Assembly: GCF_000276685.1 (NCBI RefSeq)
Contig: NC_018108.1
Location: 1,426,001-1,490,000, forward strand
Length of the DNA stretch: 64,000 nt
Direction: 5' to 3'
Source: Taylorella equigenitalis ATCC 35865
GTDB lineage: Bacteria; Pseudomonadota; Gammaproteobacteria; Burkholderiales; Burkholderiaceae_B
Shown: positions 36,608 through 48,909 of the stretch, one piece after another
Layout of the letters: each line of letters begins with the position of its first letter
Numbering within the stretch: position 1 is the stretch's first letter
Translations under genes and position numbers: made by a program
Notes under the pieces: model-generated
Told to the model about the DNA's origin: nothing
Seen by the model: only the letters and a program-made list of their open reading frames with translations
The model's database searches: none

Positions 36608-36624
36608 ATAAATAAAATTTTTTA

Positions 36625-36656
36625 AGTAAGAAAAGCAAGTGGGAGATCCCACTTGC
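36625..36656 (-). terminator. Terminator/attenuator between yqjD-like and yqjE-like genes
   Basis: Perfect 9-bp stem GCAAGTGGG (36635-36643) and CCCACTTGC (36648-36656) with a 4-nt loop. On the minus strand it is followed by TTTTCTTACTTAAAAAA. It lies just past the yqjD stop and before yqjE, so most transcripts probably end after yqjD. Confidence 0.72.
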
Positions 36657-36670
36657 GAGGAACGTAAAAA

Positions 36671-36988
36671 TTATTTACGACCGATGATGATACCTAGAAG
36701 TAGAGCAGCTACACCTACAGTACCAACTGCACGCCAAGGATTTTCTTGTACGTAGTCTTCAGTTTTCTTAACTGCTTCACGAGTAGTATCAACTACTTTT
36801 TGTTTACCTTCTTCGAAAGCAGATTGAGCATTACATAAAAGATCTTTTACTTTAGAACGGATTTCTTCAGCTTTTTTACCAGTTTCTTTAGTAGCGTCTT
36901 TTAGTAAACTTTCAGCATCGGCTACAGTTTTACGTAACGCTTCTAACATTTCTTCTTCAGTTTTGCTCACATCGTTTTTAGATAACAT
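36671..36988 (-). CDS. yqjD: ElaB/YqjD/DUF883-family membrane-anchored ribosome-binding protein
   Basis: 105 residues: a long charged amphipathic helix with many Lys/Glu, then the signature ENPWRAVGTVGVAALLLGII and the terminal GRK, the single C-terminal membrane anchor of the family. In E. coli such proteins bind 100S/70S ribosomes at the membrane in stationary phase. A strong AGGAGAA ribosome binding site and its own terminator suggest high, independent expression. Confidence 0.88.
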   Translation of the reverse strand: MLSKNDVSKTEEEMLEALRKTVADAESLLKDATKETGKKAEEIRSKVKDLLCNAQSAFEEGKQKVVDTTREAVKKTEDYVQENPWRAVGTVGVAALLLGIIIGRK

Positions 36989-37123
36989 GAATATTCTCCT
37001 AATAGTAAGTGGTGCTAAAACACCTTTAAAATCAAATAATAACTCTAAAATTGAAAATAATTATGACAAAATTCTTATTAATGTTACGGACTATGACCGT
37101 TTATAGTCATGAAACTCTAGACA

Positions 37124-37762
37124 TTAATCCTCTTTTTGACGAGTGCCGAAAATCCTATCTCCCGCATCGCCTAGACCTGGGATGATATAACCGTCGCTAT
37201 TTAATTTTTCATCTATGGAAGCTGTAAATATATCTATATCTGGGTGCTTACTTAAAACTTTCTCAATCCCCTCAGGAGCACTTACTAAGGTTAAAACTCG
37301 TATCTCCTTACAACCCATCGCTTTGAGCATATCGATGGCAGCAATTAGGGTTCCACCAGTAGCCAACATGGGATCGATAATTAAAGCAAATCTTTGATCT
37401 AAATCTCCTACTAATTTTTTTAGGTAGGTGGCTGCTTCTAACGTTTCTTCATTTCTGGCAATGCCAATTGCTGAAACTTTTGCACTTGGAATTAAACTTA
37501 AAACACCATTAAGCATACCAATGCCTGCTCTAAGGATGGGAACTACAGTGACTTTTTTACCAGCTAGCTTTTGAGTTTTAACTGGTCCACACCAACCTGA
37601 AACCTCGCAATCCTCAAGTAAACAATCTCTAGTCGCTTCGTATGTTAGGAGAATTGCGATTTCTTCAGCTAATTCACGAAAGCTTTTAGTGTCTAGATCT
37701 ACATTACGCATCAACCCAATTTTGTGCTGAACTAAAGGGTGTTTGATTTCATGAATTGGCAT
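37124..37762 (-). CDS. upp: Uracil phosphoribosyltransferase
   Basis: Salvages uracil to UMP with PRPP. The PRPP loop [14 protein letters not shown] is at residues 127-140; [12 protein letters not shown] and the C-terminal [16 protein letters not shown] are family marks. 212 aa is standard. It is divergent from queA (86-bp spacer). No uracil permease gene is next to it. Confidence 0.95.
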   Translation of the reverse strand: MPIHEIKHPLVQHKIGLMRNVDLDTKSFRELAEEIAILLTYEATRDCLLEDCEVSGWCGPVKTQKLAGKKVTVVPILRAGIGMLNGVLSLIPSAKVSAIGIARNEETLEAATYLKKLVGDLDQRFALIIDPMLATGGTLIAAIDMLKAMGCKEIRVLTLVSAPEGIEKVLSKHPDIDIFTASIDEKLNSDGYIIPGLGDAGDRIFGTRQKED

Positions 37763-37848
37763 TGAAAAGTCCTCTAGAAAATTTGAGGTATTTTATCACG
37801 ACCTAGCCAGTCTTCTAATTTATAATTTAGGATTAAATAAGGTAAAAA

Positions 37849-40043
<2,195 letters not shown>

Positions 40044-40096
40044 TTACAAAAAGGCTACAATATAAGGCTAACAATATAAAAATAACGGAGTTTTTA

Positions 40097-40456
40097 ATGT
40101 TCACAGATTTGTTAATTGCTACTTTAAACCAAGCAGCAACAGCACCAGCAGCCACTAATCAATCGTTAGCAGGTACGATAACTGGTCTACTTCCAATGAT
40201 ACTTATGTTTGGTGTTTTATGGTTTTTATTAGTAAGACCTCAGATGAAACGCCAAAAAGAACATCGCAAAATGGTTGAAACGTTAGCTGTGGGTAACGAA
40301 GTAATTACAACTGGAGGAATTTTAGGAAAGATCACTCACCTAACTGATAATTACATCACTTTAGATATAAGCAAAAGTGACCAAGTTGTAGAAATTCTAC
40401 TTCAAAGAGTGGCTATAGCCGCAGTACTTCCTAAAGGCACAATAAAAGATCTATAA
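40097..40456 (+). CDS. yajC: Sec translocon accessory subunit YajC
   Basis: 119-residue single-pass inner-membrane protein of the SecDF-YajC complex. The transmembrane helix is at about residues 27-50 (TGLLPMILMFGVLWFLLV), followed by RPQMKRQKEHRKM and the conserved GNEVITTGGILGKI. ACGGAG ribosome binding site. It is 2 nt before secD, the conserved order tgt-yajC-secD-secF. Confidence 0.94.
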   Translation: MFTDLLIATLNQAATAPAATNQSLAGTITGLLPMILMFGVLWFLLVRPQMKRQKEHRKMVETLAVGNEVITTGGILGKITHLTDNYITLDISKSDQVVEILLQRVAIAAVLPKGTIKDL

Positions 40457-40458
40457 GA

Positions 40459-42348
40459 ATGAATCGATACCCTCTCTGGAAATATTTAATTGTCTTAGTT
40501 GCTTTAATTTTTGGCTTGACTTATACATTGCCAAATATATTTGGGCAAACGGTTGCTGTACAGATTTCAAGCTTAAACGTAACCAAAAAAGTTGATGCGA
40601 ATCTTCTTAGTTTTGCTGAGCAAACATTAAAACAAGCCAACATACCATTTGAAAATTCTCAAATTCAAGCTAATGGTCCTAATAACACTATTAGGATTAG
40701 GTTTAATAGTCCAAATGAGCAAATTCAAGCTAGGGGCATTCTTGAGAGGGCTCTTAATCCCAATCCAGAAGAACCAAATTATGTTGTTGCTCTAAATTTA
40801 CTTTCTGCGACTCCAAGTTGGTTGCAATCTTTAGGTGCTAATCCTATGGCTTTAGGTTTGGACCTCCGTGGGGGTGTACACTTCCTTCTTCAAGTTGATA
40901 TGAAGGGTGCACTAAAATCAAGATACAACTCTTTAAATACCGAACTAAGGACTTTGTTTAGGGATAGTAAAATCACCGCTGAATCCATTCAATTAGAGGG
41001 TTCTACGATTACTGCTCTTTTCTCTAACGAAAAAGATGCAAACAAGGCAAAAGATGTTATTCGTCAAAGGCTTCCTGAGTTAACTACGCAATATGCAGAA
41101 CAAAATGGCAAGCATGTTTTAACCAGTACCATTGCTCCAAACGAAGTTTCACGCGTTCAAGACACGGCTTTAAAACAAAATATAGTCACACTTCATAATA
41201 GGATTAATGAATTAGGTGTGGCAGAACCCATCATTCAACAACAAGGTAATGATAGGATAGTAGTTCAATTACCAGGCGTACAGGATATTGCAAAGGCAAA
41301 AGACATTTTAGGTAGGACAGCTACACTTGAATTACGATTAGTAGATGATAGTCCTACTGCATTAGCTTCTTTGGCTTCTGGTGTGGTTCCCTTTGGACTT
41401 GAAAAATTCAAGGGTACTGATGGACGTGACATTTTATTAAGAAGACAAGTCATTCTAACTGGTGAGAATCTTGAAGATGCTCAAGCTGGTCTTGATCCAA
41501 ATGACAACTCACCTGCAGTTAATTTATCTCTTGATAGCAAGGGTTCGCGTATATTTAGAGATGTGACTCGCGATAATATTAATAAAAGAATGGCTATTGT
41601 TCTTTTTGAAAAAGGTAAAGGACAAGTAGTTACATCACCAACTATTAGATCCGAAATCCCCAACGGTCAAGTTATGATTTCAGGTCATATGACTTCTACT
41701 GAAGCTGCCGATATTGCATTGCTATTACGTGCAGGTTCTTTAGCTGCTCCAATGAGTATCATTGAAGAGCGTACTATCGGCCCTAGCCTAGGCGAAGATA
41801 ATATTAAAAAAGGATTCAGATCAACATGGGTAGGATTTGTATTAATCGCCCTGTTTATGATTTTGTATTACCGTTTGATAGGCGTATTTTCCACTCTAGG
41901 ACTAGCATTTAACGTATTACTACTGTTAGCAGTTTTATCACTAATTCAAGCAACCTTAACATTGCCAGGTATCGCGGCTATTGCTTTAACTCTGGGTATG
42001 GCTATTGACGCTAATGTACTTATTAATGAGCGCATACGCGAAGAATTACGCGAAGGTGTTAACCCACAACAGGCTATAAATATAGGTTTTGAAAAAGCAT
42101 GGGCAACTATTTTTGACTCTAACATAACCTCATTAATTGTTGGTATTGCACTTTTAGCATTTAGTGGACCTGGACCTATACGTGGATTTGCTGTAGTTCA
42201 CGTTTTAGGAATTTTGACTTCGATGTTCTCTGCAGTTGTTGGGGTTAGAGCTTTAGTTAATCTGTGGTATGGACGTAAGAAAAAACTTAAAAACATTTCC
42301 ATCGGTACTGTATGGAAACCTAAAACTTCAAAAGAACTAAAAGCTTAG
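40459..42348 (+). CDS. secD: Protein translocase subunit SecD
   Basis: Proton-driven periplasmic chaperone/motor subunit aiding export through SecYEG. TM1 at the N terminus (KYLIVLVALIFGLTYTLPNIF); LGLDLRGGVHFLLQVD marks the first periplasmic domain. A large P1 domain of about 300 residues follows, then five C-terminal helices with GIAAIALTLGMAIDANVLINERIREE (the conserved D-ANV region). 629 aa is typical. Cotranscribed with secF. Confidence 0.96.
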   Translation: MNRYPLWKYLIVLVALIFGLTYTLPNIFGQTVAVQISSLNVTKKVDANLLSFAEQTLKQANIPFENSQIQANGPNNTIRIRFNSPNEQIQARGILERALNPNPEEPNYVVALNLLSATPSWLQSLGANPMALGLDLRGGVHFLLQVDMKGALKSRYNSLNTELRTLFRDSKITAESIQLEGSTITALFSNEKDANKAKDVIRQRLPELTTQYAEQNGKHVLTSTIAPNEVSRVQDTALKQNIVTLHNRINELGVAEPIIQQQGNDRIVVQLPGVQDIAKAKDILGRTATLELRLVDDSPTALASLASGVVPFGLEKFKGTDGRDILLRRQVILTGENLEDAQAGLDPNDNSPAVNLSLDSKGSRIFRDVTRDNINKRMAIVLFEKGKGQVVTSPTIRSEIPNGQVMISGHMTSTEAADIALLLRAGSLAAPMSIIEERTIGPSLGEDNIKKGFRSTWVGFVLIALFMILYYRLIGVFSTLGLAFNVLLLLAVLSLIQATLTLPGIAAIALTLGMAIDANVLINERIREELREGVNPQQAINIGFEKAWATIFDSNITSLIVGIALLAFSGPGPIRGFAVVHVLGILTSMFSAVVGVRALVNLWYGRKKKLKNISIGTVWKPKTSKELKA

Positions 42349-42357
42349 GGGACTATC

Positions 42358-43290
42358 ATGGAATTTTTTAAAATTAATAAAACAATCCCCTTTATGAAAC
42401 ATGCGCTGATCTTAAATATGATCAGCCTAATTCTGTTTTTATTGGCGGTGTTTTTTATTGCCACTAAAGGATTTAATCTTTCAATTGAATTTACTGGTGG
42501 TACTTTAGTTGAAGCTAAATACGACAAGCCTGCGAATCTTGAATCCATCCGTAAATCAATAAGTGGGTTGTATTCAGACTACCAGGTACAAAATTTTGGA
42601 TCTGCTGAGGATGTTTTAATACGTCTACCTATAGTAGAGGGCAAAAATACTGCTCAACAAAGTGAAGAAATTTTAAGTGCACTCAAAGCACAAGACCCTT
42701 CAGTTCAATTAACTCGTGTGGAATTTGTAGGACCTCAAATTGGTAACGAACTATATACCAACGGACTTCTTGCCTTCTTTTTTGTAATCGTGGGCATCTG
42801 CTTATATTTAGCGTTCCGATTTGAGTGGAAGTTCTCTATATCAGGAGTAGTGGCCAACGTCCATGACGTTATTATTATCCTTGGGTTTTTTGCATTTTTT
42901 CAGTGGGAATTTTCACTAACAGTATTGGCAGCTATACTTGCAGTACTGGGATACTCCGTTAACGAATCAGTAGTGGTTATGGATAGGATTAGAGAGAATT
43001 TCCGCAAACAGCGAAATTCCTCTGTAAAAGAGATAATTAATAGCTCCATTACTCAAACCATTTCTAGGACTATTATTACCCATGGTTCTACGCAAATAAT
43101 GGTGCTTGCTATGTATTTCCTAGGTGGACCATCTCTCCATTATTTTGCATTGGCTTTAACAATTGGTATTTGGTTTGGTATTTATTCATCGATTTTCGTT
43201 GCAGCCGCTGTGGCAATGTGGCTTGGCATCAAACGAGAAGATATGGTTAAGCCAGTTAAAAAGCAAACAGAAGAGCAATTAACTCCATAA
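42358..43290 (+). CDS. secF: Protein translocase subunit SecF
   Basis: Partner of SecD, 310 residues with six predicted membrane helices. NLSIEFTGGTLVEAKY is the SecF/SecD periplasmic signature, and AAILAVLGYSVNESVVVMDRIREN is the conserved TM4 motif with the proton-relay Asp. Begins 9 nt after secD. Confidence 0.96.
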   Translation: MEFFKINKTIPFMKHALILNMISLILFLLAVFFIATKGFNLSIEFTGGTLVEAKYDKPANLESIRKSISGLYSDYQVQNFGSAEDVLIRLPIVEGKNTAQQSEEILSALKAQDPSVQLTRVEFVGPQIGNELYTNGLLAFFFVIVGICLYLAFRFEWKFSISGVVANVHDVIIILGFFAFFQWEFSLTVLAAILAVLGYSVNESVVVMDRIRENFRKQRNSSVKEIINSSITQTISRTIITHGSTQIMVLAMYFLGGPSLHYFALALTIGIWFGIYSSIFVAAAVAMWLGIKREDMVKPVKKQTEEQLTP

Positions 43291-43293
43291 TTT

Positions 43294-44703
43294 ATGCAAG
43301 AAGTTAGTCTTAAAAGAAAGCCTGATAATCAGTCGGCTTCTCAATTCATTGATGAGAAGCCGATACATTTTCCTGCTGGTGCTAAAAAGTTATATATCAA
43401 AACTTTTGGCTGCCAGATGAATGAGTATGACTCTGAGAAAATGGCTGATGTGCTTCATGCAGAAAAAGGATTAGAACTCACAGATAATCCCGAAGATGCT
43501 GATGTTATATTGCTTAACACTTGCTCAATTAGGGAAAAATCACAAGAAAAGGTTTTCTCAGATTTAGGTCGGATAAATCTTCTTAAAAAGAAAAAGCCTG
43601 AACTACTTATAGGTGTAGGCGGATGCGTTGCTAGCCAAGAAGGAGCAACCATACTTCAAAGAGCCCCGTACGTAGATATTATTTTTGGTCCGCAAACTTT
43701 ACATCGTTTGCCAGAATTAATTGAACAAAAGGAATCTTCTGGACGAGCTCAAGTTGACGTATCGTTTCCAGAAATTGAAAAATTTGATCATCTTCCTCCA
43801 GCTAGAATTAATGGGCCAACTGCATTTGTCTCCATAATGGAGGGTTGTAGCAAATATTGTTCATATTGTGTGGTCCCATACACTCGTGGAGAAGAAATAT
43901 CTAGACCTCTAGAGGATGTATTGATTGAAGTTGCAGATTTAGCTGACCAAGGTGTAAAAGAAATTAATCTTTTAGGGCAAAACGTAAATGCATATAGAGG
44001 CACTGTTGGCGAGGATGGAGAAATTGCAGACTTTGCCATGTTGCTTGAGTTAATACATGATATACCTGGTGTGGAGAGGATTCGTTATATAACTTCACAT
44101 CCTAAGGAAATGACAAAAAGGCTAATTGAAGCTCACGCAAAACTACCTAAACTAGTTCCCTTTTTGCATTTGCCTGTACAAGCTGGAAGCGATAGAGTTT
44201 TAGCAGCCATGAAGCGTGGCTATACATCATTGGAATATAAATCAGTTGTTAGAAGTCTTTATAAAGCCCGACCAGGTCTTACTCTTTCTTCTGATTTCAT
44301 TGTTGGTTTTCCAGGAGAGACGGAAGATGATTTTGAGGCGACGCTTAAACTTATTAAAGATTTAAACATAGACACTTCATTTTCATTTATATACTCTAGA
44401 AGACCTGGAACTCCAGCTGCTGATCTTCCTGATGATACTCCATATGAAGTAAAACTTGATAGGCTTCAAAGGCTTCAAGCCCTAGTTAACAAACAAGCTA
44501 AAGAATTTAGCGAAAAAATGTTAGGCACAGAACAAATTATTCTAGTTGAAGGATTTTCTAAAAGAGATTCTAATGAACTGATGGGCAGAACCGAAAATAA
44601 TCGTATTGTTAACTTTAAGGGTAGCGAAAATTTAATAGGTCAAATGGTACCTGTCAGAATTACTGAGGTTTATACTAATTCACTCAGAGGGGAGTTGGTT
44701 TAA
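43294..44703 (+). CDS. miaB: tRNA-2-methylthio-N6-dimethylallyladenosine synthase MiaB
   Basis: Radical-SAM methylthiotransferase acting on i6A37 of tRNA. The N-terminal UPF0004 domain has cluster cysteines in [27 protein letters not shown] and [10 protein letters not shown]. The radical-SAM motif is CSKYCSYC in [23 protein letters not shown] domain is at the C terminus. 469 aa fits the family. First of the miaB-phoH-ybeY-ybeX-lnt series and 3 nt after secF. Confidence 0.95.
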   Translation: MQEVSLKRKPDNQSASQFIDEKPIHFPAGAKKLYIKTFGCQMNEYDSEKMADVLHAEKGLELTDNPEDADVILLNTCSIREKSQEKVFSDLGRINLLKKKKPELLIGVGGCVASQEGATILQRAPYVDIIFGPQTLHRLPELIEQKESSGRAQVDVSFPEIEKFDHLPPARINGPTAFVSIMEGCSKYCSYCVVPYTRGEEISRPLEDVLIEVADLADQGVKEINLLGQNVNAYRGTVGEDGEIADFAMLLELIHDIPGVERIRYITSHPKEMTKRLIEAHAKLPKLVPFLHLPVQAGSDRVLAAMKRGYTSLEYKSVVRSLYKARPGLTLSSDFIVGFPGETEDDFEATLKLIKDLNIDTSFSFIYSRRPGTPAADLPDDTPYEVKLDRLQRLQALVNKQAKEFSEKMLGTEQIILVEGFSKRDSNELMGRTENNRIVNFKGSENLIGQMVPVRITEVYTNSLRGELV

Positions 44704-44706
44704 ATC

Positions 44707-45735
44707 ATGGCTAAAAGCATTAATATTACTCTAGAGGGCGACAATACCCATTTAGCAAATTTTATGGGTCCCCTAGATGAAAATTTAATGCAAATTGGAT
44801 CGGCATTTAATGTTAAGGTTTCCCGCACGGGTAATAAAGTCACAGTTACGGGTGAATTTGCCGATGAATGCAAAAAGGTTATCGAAAAATTCTTTAGATT
44901 TGCACGACATAAACCTCTAGATTTAGAAGAGGTTCAACTCGGATTGGTAGAAGAAATTAATTCCAATCCAAATATTCCTGTTAGTGATAGCAATTTCTCT
45001 AATTACTATGATGAAGAAATTGAAGATACTTCTACCGAACTTTCTATCACAGATGAAAATGAACTTTATTTCTTAAGAACTAGAAAAAAAGATCTTAAGC
45101 CTAGAACCCCCAGACAAAAAGAGTATATCCACAAAATTCTTCATAACGATATAAGTTTTGGTGTCGGTCCTGCTGGTACGGGCAAGACTTGGCTAGCCGT
45201 TGCCTGTGCAGTGGATGCATTAGAAAGAGATCAGGTTGAGAGAATCATTTTAACTAGACCTGCTGTTGAGGCTGGAGAAAGACTTGGATTTTTACCTGGC
45301 GATCTCACTAGCAAAGTTGACCCCTACCTTAGACCGCTTTATGATGCCCTTTACGATTTAATGGGCTTTGATAAAGTACAAAAACTTTTTGAAAAACAAA
45401 TTATAGAAATTGCTCCACTAGCATATATGCGAGGTAGAACACTAAATAGAGCATTTGTGATTTTGGATGAAGCACAGAATACATTGCCAGAGCAGATGAA
45501 GATGTTCCTCACACGTATAGGATTTGGTAGTAAAGCCGTTATTACTGGAGATCCCAGTCAAGTTGACCTTCAGAGAGGTCAAAGAAGCGGACTTACTCAT
45601 GCTTTGGGTGTTCTTAAAAAAGTTGAAGGCATTACATTTACACATTTCTCTAGTAGAGATGTTGTTCGTCACCATTTAGTTGCACGTATTGTGGAAGCTT
45701 ATGCCTACCACGAGAAGTACAAATCTGATAAATAA
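44707..45735 (+). CDS. ybeZ: PhoH-like ATPase (YbeZ)
   Basis: P-loop ATPase of the PhoH family, partner of the YbeY endoribonuclease in E. coli. An N-terminal KH-like region (residues about 1-75) precedes Walker A FGVGPAGTGKTWLA and Walker B FVILDEAQN. GDPSQVDL and the helicase-like SSRDVVRHHLV follow. 342 aa. The stop is 1 nt before the chosen ybeY start. Confidence 0.93.
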   Translation: MAKSINITLEGDNTHLANFMGPLDENLMQIGSAFNVKVSRTGNKVTVTGEFADECKKVIEKFFRFARHKPLDLEEVQLGLVEEINSNPNIPVSDSNFSNYYDEEIEDTSTELSITDENELYFLRTRKKDLKPRTPRQKEYIHKILHNDISFGVGPAGTGKTWLAVACAVDALERDQVERIILTRPAVEAGERLGFLPGDLTSKVDPYLRPLYDALYDLMGFDKVQKLFEKQIIEIAPLAYMRGRTLNRAFVILDEAQNTLPEQMKMFLTRIGFGSKAVITGDPSQVDLQRGQRSGLTHALGVLKKVEGITFTHFSSRDVVRHHLVARIVEAYAYHEKYKSDK

Positions 45736-45736
45736 A

Positions 45737-46189
45737 ATGCTTAAACTCACTGTTCAATATGTAGAACCTTTTGAAGAACTTCCAAGACAAACCCTTAGAA
45801 CATGGGCTTTAGCAGCTGTTAAAAGAGCTCATGAATTTGTTGAATTTGATTCTGCAGAATTAAATCTTCGTTTTGTAGGACCTGAGGAAGCTCGCAATTT
45901 AAATTCCGTTTATAGAAAAAAAGAATATGTCCCTAACATACTAACCTTCGATTATGGTGTAGATGCACTTGATGTTTTGAGGGCTGACATTATCATATGC
46001 AAAGATATTCTTTTAAAAGAGGCGTTAGATCAAGGTAAAAGTATTAAACAACACGCCTGCCATTTAGTAGTACATGGTGTACTTCATGCTTGTGGATTTG
46101 ATCATATGGATGAAGAGTCAGCAATAGAAATGGAAAGCTTAGAGGCTGAAATCGTACAATCCTTTGGATTTCCACATCCTTATATTTAG
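45737..46189 (+). CDS. ybeY: Endoribonuclease YbeY
   Basis: Metal-dependent RNase for 16S rRNA 3'-end maturation and ribosome quality control. Zinc-binding histidines H113, H117 and H123 are in VVHGVLHACGFDH. NSVYRKKEYVPNILTFDY is the conserved middle. I start at ATG 45737 (MLKLTVQYVEPF), 1 nt after the ybeZ stop. The frame is open further upstream inside ybeZ, but that extension is not family-like. 150 aa. Confidence 0.93.
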   Translation: MLKLTVQYVEPFEELPRQTLRTWALAAVKRAHEFVEFDSAELNLRFVGPEEARNLNSVYRKKEYVPNILTFDYGVDALDVLRADIIICKDILLKEALDQGKSIKQHACHLVVHGVLHACGFDHMDEESAIEMESLEAEIVQSFGFPHPYI

Positions 46190-46268
46190 ATTCAATTTTT
46201 TGCGTTTTTTCCCAAATATCATTCATTTTGGGTTATTCTAAGATTTCCTTTAACTCGACGTCAAAGAG

Positions 46269-47174
46269 ATGTCAACTGAACCATATCCGTCGCGTTTGCG
46301 AAATCAAAATCAAATCCACCGCTCTTTCGGTAGGCGCATAATTCAAAAATTCAAAGGTCTATTTAGTCTTCAGCATGAACCAGAAGATAGAGAAGATATT
46401 CACGAAATCCTTAATCTAGCAAATAAGCGGGCAATTATCGATGATCACACGCTTAAGATGATGATAGGATCTATTTCATTTTCAGAAATGATGGCTAACG
46501 ATATTATGGTATCTAGGTCAAAAATGGATGTCATAGATATAAATCGTCCTCTCCCTGATATTGTGAGATATATAAATGAAACTTCTCATTCTAGATTTCC
46601 TGTATTCGATGGAGATAGAGATAATATTATCGGCATACTTTTAGCTAAGGATCTACTTAGATACTTTAATACTAAAAATCAAGTTATACGTGGACTTATA
46701 AGACCTGCTCTATTTGTCCCAGAGACGATTTTGCTAGGTAAACTCCTTCAAGAATTTAAGTCTACACGCAATCATATTGCCATAGTAGTTGATGAATATG
46801 GAAGTATTACAGGTTTGGTCACTATGGAGGACGTATTAGAGCAAATTGTCGGTGATATTGAGGATGAATTCGATGAGGAAGTTGAACAAACAATTTTCGC
46901 TGAGACCGATCACAGTTGGCGCGTAAAGGGTACAAGTGAAATTAAGCACTTAAATGAGATCTTAGGTTGTGATCTTCCAGATGACAATTACGAAACTCTT
47001 GGAGGATTACTTGCATCCGAGCTAGATGAAATCCCTAAACGTAATGATATTTATCAGTATAAAGACCTGAAATTCAAAGTTCTTAAGGCGGATGAAAAAC
47101 AAGCCTTATGGATTCACGTACGTCGAGTTCCTATATTGCACGAATCTGATTCCGATGTATTAGAAAACTCATGA
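46269..47174 (+). CDS. ybeX: CorC/HlyC-family CBS-domain protein (YbeX)
   Basis: 301-residue soluble protein with a tandem CBS pair at about residues 75-195 (MVSRSKMDVIDI; VVDEYGSITGLVTMEDVLEQIVGDIEDEFDEE). A C-terminal CorC_HlyC domain follows (ETLGGLLASELDEIP). Family members are linked to magnesium/cobalt efflux and, in E. coli, ribosome/RNA metabolism. It has no membrane domain. It overlaps lnt by 4 nt, the conserved ybeX-lnt coupling. Confidence 0.9.
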   Translation: MSTEPYPSRLRNQNQIHRSFGRRIIQKFKGLFSLQHEPEDREDIHEILNLANKRAIIDDHTLKMMIGSISFSEMMANDIMVSRSKMDVIDINRPLPDIVRYINETSHSRFPVFDGDRDNIIGILLAKDLLRYFNTKNQVIRGLIRPALFVPETILLGKLLQEFKSTRNHIAIVVDEYGSITGLVTMEDVLEQIVGDIEDEFDEEVEQTIFAETDHSWRVKGTSEIKHLNEILGCDLPDDNYETLGGLLASELDEIPKRNDIYQYKDLKFKVLKADEKQALWIHVRRVPILHESDSDVLENS

Positions 47175-48766
47175 AATTTTTAATTTTATTTTTTCTTGGA
47201 GCACTTCATGCTCAAAGTTTTTCAGCTGGCATAATTCCTGAATTTGCATTAGCCCCATTGCAACTCATAACTTTCACTATAGCTACGATTCTAATTTTTT
47301 ATGGCACTTCGAAGACTTACCTTAAGGCATTTACTTTTGGGTTAGCTCATTTTGCCTTTGGGCTTTATTGGATTTATAACAGCGTTCATGGATTTGGATA
47401 TATTCATCCAATTATCTCATGGTCTATTGTTTTAGCATTTGCGGCATTTTTGGCATTATTTCCTGTTTTAGCTATTTTTATTTTCCGTAAAGTTCAAGGG
47501 TTAAATTTTGTCGGTTTCAAAGCACCCATTATTTTCTCAGCCTCATGGACAGCTGCTGAACTTTTAAGAGGTTATCTTCTAACTGGATTTCCTTGGCTTA
47601 ACTTGGCCTATGCCCACGCACAAAGCCCTATAGGTGCATGGGCTCCTGTTTTAGGGTCATATGGTATGACTTTTATGGCCACTTTGCTTTCGGGGTTTGT
47701 TTCACTTTGGGTCCTAAGAAAAAATATACGTAAAGAAGTACGATTTGCTCAATTTGGAATTATTGCAATTTTGGTTTCGTGCATAGGTTTAAAATCTATA
47801 GATTGGTCTAAACCCTATGGGGGGCTAACTTCAATTCGCCTTGTTCAGAGCAATATTGTTCAAGATCTTAAATACAACCCTTTAAAATTAAATACAATTT
47901 TAGATCGCAATATAGAGTTGGCAATGCTTCCTGCAGGAGACAGCAATCAACCTCCTGAGTTGGTACTATTTTCAGAGACTATATTGCCATCAACACAAAG
48001 ATCAATCCCTTTAAGTTTCTGGACCAGAATTTTAACTTTAGCCCATCAAAATGAAGCACAATTTATTCTAGGAATTAACCACGAGACCGACAGCCAAACC
48101 ACTGAAAACCAATTAGATTACCCCTACGATTTACACAATACACTTTTACTAATAAATAAAGATACAGATGTCAATTCACTTTATGATACAAGTGTGCATA
48201 ACAATCTAATTAAATACGATAAAAAACATTTAGTGCCGTTTGGAGAGATGGTTCCTAGTTATGTTCGTTGGTTTGTGAATTTGATCGGCCTGCCATTTAT
48301 TGATTTCAAATCAGGCTCTGATAGGCAAAATAATTTTTCAATAAATGGACAATATGTAGCCCCGAATATTTGCTATGAAGACATATTTGGAAGTGAATTG
48401 CTTCCTTCCTTGTTCAGTCATGAAGGCAACCCAGGAGCTACGATTTTATATAACGCATCAAACCTTATGTGGTTTGGCAATAGTTCAGCACTCGGACAAC
48501 ATTTAGAAATGTCTAAAGTTAGAGCTCGTGAAACATCAAGACCTATAGTTAGGGCCACAAATACAGGAGCAACAGCACATATCAGTCACGAAGGTAAAGT
48601 TTTAGCCTCGCTACCTTACGAGACCACAGGTGTCCTGGATGTTCTTGTGCAAGGCAGAACTGGCTTAACTCTTTATGCACGCATTAGTGACTGGGGAATA
48701 TTAGTCCTAGTATTAGGAATATTGCTTATTGGTTTGCTTTACCGAAAAACGACAAACGAAAAATAA
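47171..48766 (+). CDS. lnt: Apolipoprotein N-acyltransferase
   Basis: Inner-membrane enzyme adding the third acyl chain to lipoproteins. About six to seven N-terminal helices (residues 1-190) are followed by a periplasmic nitrilase-like domain. The catalytic triad regions are visible: Glu in VLFSETILPS, Lys in KYDKKHLVPFGE, Cys in NICYEDIFGSELLP. A final helix (WGILVLVLGILLIGLLY) anchors the C terminus. 531 aa is typical. It is the last gene of the plus-strand run before the tRNAs. Confidence 0.93.
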   Translation: MKFLILFFLGALHAQSFSAGIIPEFALAPLQLITFTIATILIFYGTSKTYLKAFTFGLAHFAFGLYWIYNSVHGFGYIHPIISWSIVLAFAAFLALFPVLAIFIFRKVQGLNFVGFKAPIIFSASWTAAELLRGYLLTGFPWLNLAYAHAQSPIGAWAPVLGSYGMTFMATLLSGFVSLWVLRKNIRKEVRFAQFGIIAILVSCIGLKSIDWSKPYGGLTSIRLVQSNIVQDLKYNPLKLNTILDRNIELAMLPAGDSNQPPELVLFSETILPSTQRSIPLSFWTRILTLAHQNEAQFILGINHETDSQTTENQLDYPYDLHNTLLLINKDTDVNSLYDTSVHNNLIKYDKKHLVPFGEMVPSYVRWFVNLIGLPFIDFKSGSDRQNNFSINGQYVAPNICYEDIFGSELLPSLFSHEGNPGATILYNASNLMWFGNSSALGQHLEMSKVRARETSRPIVRATNTGATAHISHEGKVLASLPYETTGVLDVLVQGRTGLTLYARISDWGILVLVLGILLIGLLYRKTTNEK

Positions 48767-48779
48767 TTAAGTCAAATTC

Positions 48780-48809
48780 TTTACAAGCCTAATTGAAAAG
48801 TGGTATTAT
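48780..48809 (+). promoter_or_regulatory. Candidate promoter of the tRNA-Glu/tRNA-Asp pair
   Basis: -35 TTTACA (48780-48785), an 18-nt spacer and -10 TATTAT (48804-48809). This places the start site about 12 nt before the tRNA-Glu 5' end at 48828. Confidence 0.5.
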
Positions 48810-48827
48810 AACTATCTTTAGTTCTTG

Positions 48828-48903
48828 GTCCCCTTCGTCTAGAGGCCTAGGACACCACCCTTTCACGGTGGGTACAGGGGTTCGAATCCCCTAGGGGACG
48901 CCA
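48828..48903 (+). tRNA. tRNA-Glu (TTC)
   Basis: Complete cloverleaf. Acceptor GTCCCCT pairs with AGGGGAC; D loop TCTAGAGGCCTAGGA. Anticodon stem CCACC/GGTGG carries anticodon TTC at 48862-48864; T arm has GGTTCGAATCC. CCA is encoded (48901-48903). Confidence 0.97.
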
Positions 48904-48909
48904 CTACCT

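Noticed and set aside
36608-36652. Longer yqjE-like protein starting at 36652
   Set aside because: The extra codons are translated from the terminator hairpin of yqjD; ATG 36607 gives the family N terminus.
37089-37108. GACTAT/ATAGTC inverted repeat after upp as a terminator
   Set aside because: Weak stem and no T tail on the minus strand; possibly chance.
46211-46232. CCCAAA/TTTGGG hairpin between ybeY and ybeX as a terminator
   Set aside because: Six A/T-weighted pairs, a 10-nt loop and no T run on the proper side.
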